From NCBI RefSeq assembly GCF_009734405.1, contig NZ_CP046453.1:1240001-1304000 (forward strand): a stretch of 64,000 nucleotides of DNA, given 5' to 3'. The position numbers were made by a program, and so were the translations under genes. This document shows positions 17,396 through 27,646 of this stretch, in pieces (the first letter of the stretch is position 1; each line of letters starts with the position of its first letter). This DNA is from Corynebacterium comes. GTDB taxonomy: Bacteria; Actinomycetota; Actinomycetes; Mycobacteriales; Mycobacteriaceae. The notes beneath the pieces are model-generated. The model made no database searches. It was not told the DNA's origin and saw nothing but the letters and a program-made list of their open reading frames with translations.

Positions 17396-18430
17396 ATGAG
17401 CAAGAAGTTCGACGTCGTGATCGGTAACCCGCCGTACCAGGAGGAAGCCAAGGGAGGAGGAACCCGGGACACTCCCATCTACCACCGATTCATGGATGCT
17501 GCTTACGAGTTGGGAGAGAAGGTTGTGCTCATCACCCCGGCACGCTTCCTGTTCAATGCGGGTTTCACACCTCAGGCCTGGAATGAGAAGATGCTCGCGG
17601 ACCCGCATCTGAGTGTGCCGGTCTACGTCCCGAGCAGCGCAGAGCTGTTCCCCGGGACCGACATCAAGGGCGGCATCGCCGTAACCTATCGCGACGCAGA
17701 TCAGAAGGGTGAAGCGATCGGCACATTCACAAGTTCTCCTGAGCTCAACGAGATCGTGCAGAAAGTGGTTACTCAGCACCCTCCCTCGCTTGCTGATCAG
17801 GTGTCCAGCGGACGCGCCTATGCCTACACGCCGAAGATGCATGAGGAAAACCCCGTGGCATCCAGCCTCATGTCTAGCGACGCACAGTTTCGCGTCAGCA
17901 CGAACACGTTCGAGCAGCTCCCCTTCCTCTTCCACGAGAGTGAGCCCGACGACGACCAGGACTATGTTCAGGTCCTCGGCCTAATTAAGAACGTGCGGTT
18001 CTCCCGTTGGATCCGCAGCGATTACGTGACTGGCCCAGCTAGCTTTACGACGTGCAAGACCGCGCTACCCGCTGCGAATGGTTCCGGCGTTTTCGGTGAA
18101 ACGCTCTCTACCCCCACTGTGCTGGAGCCAAACACTGCTGTTACACAGACCTTCATCACCATCGGCACTTTCCACAATCGGGATGAAGCCGAATCCTGCC
18201 TGAAGTACGTCAAGACCAAGTTCGCTCGGACGATGCTAGGCGTTCTGAAGAGCACCCAGCACAACCCCGCCAAGGTGTGGAAGCATGTCCCTCTCCAGGA
18301 CTTCACCACAGCGTCGGACATCGACTGGTCAAAGTCCATTCCAGAAATCGACCAGCAGCTCTACGCCAAGTACGGGCTTGGCGACCACGAGATCGCGTTC
18401 ATTGAGTCGAACGTCAAACCGATGGACTGA
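17396..18430 (+). CDS. Eco57I-like methyltransferase C-terminal half (NPPY motif and recognition domain)
   Basis: A 344-residue protein that begins almost directly at the catalytic motif: VVIGNPPYQEE, with NPPY at residues 11-14. This is followed by YHRFMDAAYELGEKVVLITPARFL and FPGTDIKGGIAVTYRD, typical of Eco57I-type DNA methyltransferases, then a long region likely to be target recognition, ending in a DIDWSKSIPEIDQQLY-type tail. It has no SAM-binding motif I, so it must borrow one, from the first gene of the operon or from the C-terminus of the helicase protein. Modification probably protects self DNA from the helicase-nuclease. Confidence 0.8.
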   Translation: MSKKFDVVIGNPPYQEEAKGGGTRDTPIYHRFMDAAYELGEKVVLITPARFLFNAGFTPQAWNEKMLADPHLSVPVYVPSSAELFPGTDIKGGIAVTYRDADQKGEAIGTFTSSPELNEIVQKVVTQHPPSLADQVSSGRAYAYTPKMHEENPVASSLMSSDAQFRVSTNTFEQLPFLFHESEPDDDQDYVQVLGLIKNVRFSRWIRSDYVTGPASFTTCKTALPAANGSGVFGETLSTPTVLEPNTAVTQTFITIGTFHNRDEAESCLKYVKTKFARTMLGVLKSTQHNPAKVWKHVPLQDFTTASDIDWSKSIPEIDQQLYAKYGLGDHEIAFIESNVKPMD

Positions 18431-18480
18431 CCATGGCCCTACACTAAGTCGGTACTCGAACGGAGATCATCGCTAGACAG

Positions 18481-18612
18481 GTGCGCAGTGCTTCTGCTAC
18501 ACGGCGCCGGTCCCAGAGCGAGCTCGCTGCTCATGCTGGCCTCACTCGTCCCACCATCGCGCGGGTCGAACGAGGAGATGACGTATCGACGTCGACCCGG
18601 ACGGAGGTGTAG
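18481..18612 (+). pseudogene. Remnant of an XRE-family helix-turn-helix regulator
   Basis: A 43-codon frame from GTG 18481 to TAG 18610-18612 encodes RRRSQSELAAHAGL and TRPTIARVERGDD, a clear XRE/Cro helix-turn-helix, then stops where a full regulator would continue. No convincing ribosome site is visible. It is most likely the left-over of a regulator gene truncated by a stop codon, but a tiny functional controller cannot be excluded. Confidence 0.6.
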
Positions 18613-18735
18613 TTGGGGTGTGGGCCAGCCTCAGCTAGTGGTACTTCGCTAGGCAGGGCCAGCGTGGTGGCGATAGCGGCACCCGCCTAGCAGAGGATAG
18701 CGTCGGTCCGGAGTACTCCTAGAATGACATAGAGA

Positions 18736-18758
18736 CCCACACCGCCTGTGGGGTTTGT
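18736..18758 (+). terminator. Hairpin, possible terminator of the methyltransferase operon
   Basis: CCCACA (18736-18741), loop CCGCC, TGTGGG (18747-18752), followed by GTTTGTGG. Only three consecutive T residues follow, so efficiency is doubtful. Confidence 0.45.
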
Positions 18759-18809
18759 GGGCCGGGGCCCTGAATAGGCGTTGTCAAGGCCTATATAAGA
18801 AGATGACTT

Positions 18810-18868
18810 CATAAGGGCTTATGGCGTGTATGAACCTGTAAGACTGAGGGTATCGGCATCAGTATAAG
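18810..18868 (+). promoter_or_regulatory. Palindrome and -10 box before the DUF6119 gene
   Basis: CATAAG-GG-CTTATG (18810-18823) is a perfect dyad and TATAAG (18863-18868) is a candidate -10 box about 30 bases before the start at 18898. The palindrome could be the operator of the neighbouring XRE regulator. No clear -35 box. Confidence 0.35.
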
Positions 18869-18897
18869 AATCGATGGCCAATCAAGGAGAGGTAGCC

Positions 18898-20622
18898 ATG
18901 ACACGCGAAAAGAAGACGGAAGTGCGGATGACTCTCTATCGCCTTACCGGGCTCGATAGCGTTCCTGAGGCGGTTCGGGAGAAATATCTTGAGCTCGAAA
19001 CTTTCCAGAAAAAGTGGGTCCTAGTCGATAATCGAAAGGCTTTCCTTGTCTATGGAAAAACTCCAGATAAAGAGGTGAGCTGGGGATCAGTGATAGCTGG
19101 CTTAACCGGGCAAAGCATACCCCTCAAGAACTCAGTCGCAGCAGCTGTTCTCGTTATCCCTGCCGCCGAGGGGATCTCCCCTTCGAATAGGGTCCTGAGA
19201 GGGGGTCAGCAGACTACAGAGAATAATGACGAAGGCATTGTTGCATGGGCTTTAAGTTACGGTATGGGTTTTCAGCTTCTCAACCAAAACGCGATAGACA
19301 ATGGTTTTGGACAGAGAGCCGCGATCCGTTCTGCAAACCCTCTTGGGTTGCACTCCATCAGCAAAACAACACTTGATGAACGACCCCGTATCGAGCGCTC
19401 TACGATCGCTTCTGGTGCCCATCTACGCAACTTCGGCTTTGAAGATCTTGGCGATCTTGCAACCCGTTTGGTCACAGAAGGTCGGGTAGACGGGGTTGGG
19501 ACTGGCGATAAATTGATTAAGCTGCGCGGAGCCGATGCCCTCAGCCTTCCCCTATCCAAAGACCCTAAAGAGCTAGTAGACGATCTCCTACACATCGAGA
19601 AAACACTTTCACAGAAGCCAGCCTCAGATGAACTGGCAGCCCTAGAGCAACTTGCCTTGATTAAAGACAAAGGCAAGATCACGGAGCTGGATGCGCGCCT
19701 TATTGAAGCAATCGGTGAAGAAGATAGTCCGCTCTTAACACTATCTTTCCCTCACGAGCTCATTGATGAATATGGCAAAGCGGAGGCATATAAACTCTTG
19801 GGGACCAGGGAGCGCGCACGACGAGATTATTTGCCTACCTTGGAAGACCTTCTCGAACCAATTAAATCCGTCCCCGAGGAACAACGACTAGACAAAATGG
19901 GACGGCTCTCGGTGCTTCTTTTTGAAAACTTGGACGATGAGGCGCCAAGCAGCCCGAAAATTCCCTTGAAGAAGTGGCTGGCTTTCCAAACCGAAGTAGG
20001 GGATAACAGATACTTCCTTCATCATGGCCGATGGTACCTAATGGATAGGAATTACGCCGACGTCGTAAAGCGCCGAGTGCGCGAGATTTTTGACCGGGGC
20101 CCCCTCCTTCAAGATCTTCCCGTCTGGGAACTAACTGATCAGGGTAATAAGGAAGATAAAAAAAGAAAGAATAGCGAGCTGTCTTACAACAAGAAGTTGG
20201 CAACTCATCTCGGGGGGCTTTGCCTAGACCAAGTCTTGGTTCATAGCGAGACTCACAGAAGAGGAATAGAAGCATGCGATGTCCTCTTGGAAGACGGGAC
20301 CTTCATCCATGTTAAGAACGTAGGTTCGTCATCGCCTGCAAGCCACCTTCTCGCTCAGGCTCTCGTTTCAACCGAGGTGCTTACCTACGACAAGACGGCG
20401 CAAGGACATCTCGCAGAGAGAATTCGCAGCAAGGGAATCAATCCTGATGTTTTTATGCTCAAACCTAAACAAGTAGTGATCGTCATGGCCAAAGAAGGGA
20501 AAAAGCTTAACGCAGACTCACTCTTCACATTCACGCAAGTCAATCTGTCTCGTCAAGTAGCTCAACTCAATACTCAAGGGGTTCATGTCTACATTGCCCC
20601 TATCCTTAGAACCACCCTTTGA
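18898..20622 (+). CDS. DUF6119 / TIGR04141 sporadically distributed protein
   Basis: A 574-residue soluble protein of the TIGR04141 (DUF6119) family, known for patchy distribution and found near defence genes; its activity is not established. The family hallmark is the C-terminal region: HHGRWYLMDRNYADVVKRR, the SYNKKLA segment, then CDVLLEDGTFIHVKN followed by SSPASHLLAQALVSTEVL. Asp461 and Lys473 in that segment are spaced like the D and K of a PD-(D/E)xK nuclease, but the Glu is replaced, so this is only a suggestion. I chose ATG 18898 over the in-frame ATG at 18874 because AAGGAGAGG lies 5 bases upstream. The gene is clearly more A+T-rich than the backbone, a sign of transfer. Confidence 0.78.
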   Translation: MTREKKTEVRMTLYRLTGLDSVPEAVREKYLELETFQKKWVLVDNRKAFLVYGKTPDKEVSWGSVIAGLTGQSIPLKNSVAAAVLVIPAAEGISPSNRVLRGGQQTTENNDEGIVAWALSYGMGFQLLNQNAIDNGFGQRAAIRSANPLGLHSISKTTLDERPRIERSTIASGAHLRNFGFEDLGDLATRLVTEGRVDGVGTGDKLIKLRGADALSLPLSKDPKELVDDLLHIEKTLSQKPASDELAALEQLALIKDKGKITELDARLIEAIGEEDSPLLTLSFPHELIDEYGKAEAYKLLGTRERARRDYLPTLEDLLEPIKSVPEEQRLDKMGRLSVLLFENLDDEAPSSPKIPLKKWLAFQTEVGDNRYFLHHGRWYLMDRNYADVVKRRVREIFDRGPLLQDLPVWELTDQGNKEDKKRKNSELSYNKKLATHLGGLCLDQVLVHSETHRRGIEACDVLLEDGTFIHVKNVGSSSPASHLLAQALVSTEVLTYDKTAQGHLAERIRSKGINPDVFMLKPKQVVIVMAKEGKKLNADSLFTFTQVNLSRQVAQLNTQGVHVYIAPILRTTL

Positions 20623-20738
20623 ATTGGCTTCTTCTGCCGTAGATGTTGGGTTGACCACTACGTCGCTCACAATACGGAGCTGTCAGGAACGATAAGAAGA
20701 CGCCAAAGTACTAGTGATCCGCTAGGTATGTCCCGGTG

Positions 20739-20777
20739 AAACGTTCTTCGGCCGTCGCCGCTTAGAGGAGCGTTTTC
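20739..20777. terminator. Hairpin terminator at the island's right edge
   Basis: AAACGTTCTTC (20739-20749) pairs over 11 positions with GAGGAGCGTTT (20765-20775), two of them G-U, and is followed by TCC. It could stop transcription of the DUF6119 gene or, read on the other strand, of the HelD gene. Confidence 0.45.
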
Positions 20778-20819
20778 CTAATTACTATTGGTGAGCCTGC
20801 TGTGGACGATAGCCACCCC

Positions 20820-22988
20820 TCACCCCGGCAGATCACCCACCACCGTCAGCGTCTGCGTAGCACGGGTCACCGCCACGTAGAGGTCCTGCCAACCCTGCGG
20901 GGAGGCTTCGACGATCTCGCAGGGCTCGACGACCACCACGTGGTCGAACTCCAGGCCCTTGATCTGTGTCACGTTCTCCGCGGAGATCACCTGCGTCAGC
21001 CCCTCCGCCGGCGTCTCCCACGACTCACCCGTCCCCAGGTACTTTACCGGCACACCGGACTCGCGGATCGCCGTCGCGGGCGTCGCCTCCGGGTCGATCT
21101 GGGCCAGGACTGCGTTGGCCACCTCCATGATCTCCACGGGGGTGCGGTAGTTGACGGTCAGCTCGTGGTGGCGGAAACGGGTGCCCACGTATGGCTCCAT
21201 CGTCGCGGCCCAGGTGTCCACGCCGGCGGGTGAGCCGGTCTGGGCGGTGTCGCCGACCAGGGTCATCCAGCGTGACGGGCTGCGGCGGAAGACCATGCGC
21301 CACTCCATGGGGGAGAGCTCCTGCGCCTCGTCGACGATCACGTGCCCGTAGGCCCACTGCAGGTCTTCGCGGGCGCGCTCGGCGGTGGAGCGGGAGTCCC
21401 GGACGATCTGCCGTTTCGCCAGTTCCTTGGCGGAGATGACGTCGGTGGCGGTCAGGTGCTCGGCGTCGAAGATGTCGCCGAGGTCGTCGTCATCCACGGA
21501 ACCCGAGGACTCCAGGATGTCCAGCGCTTCCTGCGCATCCTCGATCTGCTCGAGCCAGCTCTCGCGGTCGGACTTCTCCTCGTCCGGCAGGCCGATGAGC
21601 ACGGCCAGCTCGTCGAGCAGTGCCGCGTCGGAGGCGGCCCAGTCCGAACCCTCGGGCCGCCAGAGGGCTTCGCGGGTCTCATCGTCGTAGCCGGCGGCGG
21701 CCACGTCGATGGCCTCGGTGTTCTCCAGCAGTCCCCGTAACACGCCTTCGGGGCTCAGCTCGGGCCAGAATTCCTCGATGAGCTTCTCCACGCCGGCCTC
21801 CTCCGCCAGGTCATCGTGCAGCTGGTCGATGTCCGCGCGCGAGAGCAGGTTGGCCCCGCCCAGCGGGTCCTCGCCGATCTTCTTCGCCAGCTGCCCGGCG
21901 AGCTGGTCGATGAGGTGCTCGGCAAAGACGGCGCGGGCCTCGTTGTGCGGCCGCCGGGAGCGGCGGGCGCGGGTGCGGGCGGCCTTGACCATGGCGGCGT
22001 CGACAAGCAGACGCAGCGAACCGTGCGGCAACTCGATCGGGGCGTCGGGAAGCGTCTGGTGGGAGCGCACCGCCTCGCGCAGGATGGTCACCATCTCCTC
22101 CGAACCCTTGATCTCCCGGGTGAGCAGGGACTCAGGTGCGGCGCCGTGGACGCCGGGGTAGAGGTCGCCGACGGTGCTCAGCACCACGCCGGTCTCACCC
22201 AGCTCCGGCAGGACGCGGGAGATGTAGTCCAGGAAGGTCGGGTTGGGGCCGACGATGAGCACGCCGGACTTCGTCAGCTGCTCACGCGCGGTGTAGAGAA
22301 GGTAGGCCACGCGGTGCAGCGCCACGGCGGTCTTGCCCGTGCCGGGGCCACCCTCCACGACCATGACCCCACGGGTCTCATCCCGGATGATCAGGTCCTG
22401 CTCGCGCTGGATCGTCTCCACAATCGACTTCATGCGGCCGGTGCGCGCGGCCTTCATCGCCGCCACCAGGGCTGACTCACCGCCGACGCCGTCGAGACCT
22501 TCGCCGGCGTGCTCGCCGGAGAGCCACTCGTCATCGACGCCCGTGACCGTGCGGCCCTTCGTGCGGATGTGACGACGCAGCGTCACACCCTCCGACTGCG
22601 CCGTGGTGGCCAGGTAGAAGGGACGAGCCATGGGCACGCGCCAGTCGAGAAGAAGGGTCCGGTAGCCCTCCTCGCGCACGTCCAGACCCATACGGCCGAT
22701 GTAGCGGCGATCCAGCTCCGGATGGCCCGGGACCGGGTTCTCGGGGTCATCCGAATCGATGTCGATGCGCCCGAACACCAGCCCCAGCTGAGCCAGGTTG
22801 AGGCGGTCGAGCTTCGAGTTCAGCGCGTGGTACTCGGTCTCACGCCGGATCAGCGCATCCGCGTCCGGGTTGGCGGGGTCCACCTCCAGCTGCACCTGAC
22901 GCAGCTTTTCATTGGCGGTCGCCACTTCCTCGTCGAGTCGGGCGAAGAGGTCGTCAACGTAAGCCTGTTCCTTCGCGATCTCACTCAC
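20820..22988 (-). CDS. HelD/HelR-like SF1 helicase, RNA polymerase recycling factor
   Basis: A superfamily I (UvrD-like) ATPase of about 722 residues in the HelD family. The N-terminus is a charged coiled coil (AYVDDLFARLDEEVATANEKL), the arm that in HelD reaches into RNA polymerase. Helicase motifs are VVEGGPGTGKTAVALHR (Walker A), HVIVDEAQELSPMEW and AVTRATQTLTVVG. Actinobacterial HelD/HelR frees stalled or rifampicin-bound RNA polymerase. I chose GTG 22988 because GGAGG lies 10 bases upstream; the in-frame TTG at 23012 has no such site. Confidence 0.85.
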   Translation of the reverse strand: MSEIAKEQAYVDDLFARLDEEVATANEKLRQVQLEVDPANPDADALIRRETEYHALNSKLDRLNLAQLGLVFGRIDIDSDDPENPVPGHPELDRRYIGRMGLDVREEGYRTLLLDWRVPMARPFYLATTAQSEGVTLRRHIRTKGRTVTGVDDEWLSGEHAGEGLDGVGGESALVAAMKAARTGRMKSIVETIQREQDLIIRDETRGVMVVEGGPGTGKTAVALHRVAYLLYTAREQLTKSGVLIVGPNPTFLDYISRVLPELGETGVVLSTVGDLYPGVHGAAPESLLTREIKGSEEMVTILREAVRSHQTLPDAPIELPHGSLRLLVDAAMVKAARTRARRSRRPHNEARAVFAEHLIDQLAGQLAKKIGEDPLGGANLLSRADIDQLHDDLAEEAGVEKLIEEFWPELSPEGVLRGLLENTEAIDVAAAGYDDETREALWRPEGSDWAASDAALLDELAVLIGLPDEEKSDRESWLEQIEDAQEALDILESSGSVDDDDLGDIFDAEHLTATDVISAKELAKRQIVRDSRSTAERAREDLQWAYGHVIVDEAQELSPMEWRMVFRRSPSRWMTLVGDTAQTGSPAGVDTWAATMEPYVGTRFRHHELTVNYRTPVEIMEVANAVLAQIDPEATPATAIRESGVPVKYLGTGESWETPAEGLTQVISAENVTQIKGLEFDHVVVVEPCEIVEASPQGWQDLYVAVTRATQTLTVVGDLPG

Positions 22989-23054
22989 CTGTGCATTACC
23001 TCCCTGAGACAAACGGATGATCCAGGATACCCGGACGACCCGCGGAAAGGGAGA

Positions 23055-23085
23055 GGGCCCGGCCCCCCGTGTGGGGAGCGGGCCC
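23055..23085 (-). terminator. Terminator between the DoxX-like gene and the helicase gene
   Basis: GGGCCCGG and CCCC (from 23055) pair with GGGG and GCGGGCCC (to 23085) around a GTGT loop. Very G+C-rich; on the minus strand a T tract is lacking, only CTCTCCCTTT follows. Confidence 0.5.
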
Positions 23086-23102
23086 GTTCAGCTTGCGGAA
23101 GG

Positions 23103-24014
23103 CTAGATCCTGCCGACCTTCTTCTGTGCCTTCGTGATCGCCTTGTCCGCGCGAACCTGCCACCTGTCGGCGTTCTTGCGGGCCTGCTTGGCGGCGCGGC
23201 CGGACTTCTTCTCGGCGGCGACCAGGGCCTCATCGGCGCGGTCCTGGGCGAGGGCCGCAGCCTTGACGATGCCCTTGCGGGCGGTCTGGGCGTTGTCACG
23301 CGCCGCGCCGAGCCAGTCGTCCTTGTTCTCCGCGAGGTAGCCCGAGACCTTGTGGGCCGCACCGGCTGCCGCGGTGGTGGCTGCCGCCGCGCTGGCGGTG
23401 GCGGTGTCGCGCCACTCGTCCTTGTGATCCACGTAGTAGTCCTGGGCCCGGTGGGCGTACTCGGTGACCCGCCCGGAGGCGTCGTCCAACCAGTCGCGGG
23501 CGGAATCAGCGGCCTTCTCCGACTCCGATTTGGTCGGCAGCGCTGCGTGGACCTTCTTGTTGGTCACCTCAGCGGCCTTGGTGGCACGCCACTTCAGACC
23601 CGGCTTTCCGGCGGTGTCGGTCGACGTGATCAGCAGACCGCCGAGCAGGGCCAGGTTGGTGAGGAAACCGGAGCGGCGGGCACTGCGCTCGGCCTTGTCC
23701 TGGGTCTCCCAGAAGGCGTGGCGGGCGAGCATCGTCGGAACGGCCGTGGTCGCCAGAATCGATGCGGACACACGCGGCAGGAAACCGACGGCCAGGGTGG
23801 TGCCGGCACCGACCTTGGCGGCGGCGACCGCGCGGACGACCAGCTCCGGGTCACGCGGAATACGGCGGGCGTATTCGCGGGGGAGGATGGCCCGGGCGCG
23901 CTTGATCAGGAGTTCTGCGCTCTCCACGTGCTCGGAGGTGTGGAGCAGACTGTCGGCACCGTCGGCGATGTAGACCGAGGCGATCATGGGGCGGGCGATC
24001 TTGCGGATCATCAT
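23103..24014 (-). CDS. DoxX-family membrane protein with long charged C-terminal tail
   Basis: A 303-residue protein. Residues 1-150 resemble the DoxX family: MIRKIARPMIASVYIADG, then VRAVAAAKVGAGTTLAVGFLPR and FLTNLALLGGLLI, giving three to four membrane segments. Residues about 165-303 are Ala/Lys-rich, low-complexity and probably helical, with two aspartate/aromatic repeats (YYVDHKDEWRDTA and YLAENKDDWLGAA). The function of the tail is unknown. A proposed redox or membrane role comes from other DoxX proteins only. Confidence 0.78.
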   Translation of the reverse strand: MMIRKIARPMIASVYIADGADSLLHTSEHVESAELLIKRARAILPREYARRIPRDPELVVRAVAAAKVGAGTTLAVGFLPRVSASILATTAVPTMLARHAFWETQDKAERSARRSGFLTNLALLGGLLITSTDTAGKPGLKWRATKAAEVTNKKVHAALPTKSESEKAADSARDWLDDASGRVTEYAHRAQDYYVDHKDEWRDTATASAAAATTAAAGAAHKVSGYLAENKDDWLGAARDNAQTARKGIVKAAALAQDRADEALVAAEKKSGRAAKQARKNADRWQVRADKAITKAQKKVGRI

Positions 24015-24067
24015 GTTGCTCCTTGATTATGTTTCGTCTGTACTCAATCCAGTCTAGCGACGAATTC

Positions 24068-24670
24068 CTACCAACGGCGCTCCCACCACTCGTCGAGATT
24101 CGGGCGCTCGGCGCCGAGGGTGGTGTCGACTCCGTGGCCGGGGTGGACGATGGTCTCGTCGTCGTGGCGGTTGAAGAGCCGCTCGGTGACGTCCTTGAAA
24201 AGGCGCACGAAATCGCTTTCTGACGTCGTCTTTCCCAGCCCGCCGGGGAAGATGCTGTCGCCGACGAACAGGTGCGTCCGGCCGTCGATTTCCGCCGTGA
24301 GGGCGGCGCCGCCGGGGGTGTGGCCGCGCAGGATGGTCACCGGCAGTTCATGGCCGGCGAATTCAATGGTGTCGCCCTGGTTGAGTTCGACGTCGACGTC
24401 GGCCGGGAGTGCCGGGGCGTCGAGGAAAGAGGCGTAGTGGGTGGCGCCGGTCTCCTTCAGCACCTCGACCAGCGCACGATGGTGGTCGGGATGGCGGTGG
24501 GTGGTCAGCACGGCGGTGATCTTGGCGCCGGCCTGCTGCGCGAGGGCGAGGATGGCGGGGGCGTCGGCGGCGGCGTCGATAAGCAGGGCCTCATCGCCCG
24601 CGACGAGGAGGTAGCAGTTGTTGTCCATCTCTGAGACGGAGATCCGGTGGAGCTCAAGCATGTTTGTCAT
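24068..24670 (-). CDS. Metallo-beta-lactamase fold hydrolase (glyoxalase II-like)
   Basis: A 200-residue cytoplasmic hydrolase with the metal-binding motif THRHPDHH (H-x-H-x-D-H), a downstream HTPGG histidine, the bridging Asp in VGDSIFPGG and the last His in HPGHG. The order and spacing match glyoxalase II-like members of the family; the true substrate is unknown. The start could be at 24670 or three codons later. The gene is divergent from uvrA, which begins about 100 bases away. Confidence 0.87.
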   Translation of the reverse strand: MTNMLELHRISVSEMDNNCYLLVAGDEALLIDAAADAPAILALAQQAGAKITAVLTTHRHPDHHRALVEVLKETGATHYASFLDAPALPADVDVELNQGDTIEFAGHELPVTILRGHTPGGAALTAEIDGRTHLFVGDSIFPGGLGKTTSESDFVRLFKDVTERLFNRHDDETIVHPGHGVDTTLGAERPNLDEWWERRW

Positions 24671-24698
24671 GTCACCCAGGGTAGCGGTGGAAGCGGGA

Positions 24699-24714
24699 TC
24701 GTTGGTATGTTCGA
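24699..24714 (+). promoter_or_regulatory. Probable LexA (SOS) box upstream of uvrA
   Basis: TCGTTGGTATGTTCGA has a perfect right half (TGTTCGA) and a partly kept left half (TCG) of the actinobacterial SOS box TCGAAC-N4-GTTCGA. It is about 57 bases upstream of the uvrA start, consistent with DNA-damage induction. Confidence 0.5.
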
Positions 24715-24771
24715 GGATGTTTGGGAGTCGGAGTCACCGGCTCTGCCAAGGTGACGGAGGGCTAGGTAACT

Positions 24772-27621
<2,850 letters not shown>

Positions 27622-27646
27622 GGGATCCTCAGGGGTGGGCACCTGG

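Noticed and set aside
11863..20820. Prophage or integrative element
   Set aside because: No integrase, phage structural or conjugation genes; only one IS and defence-like genes.
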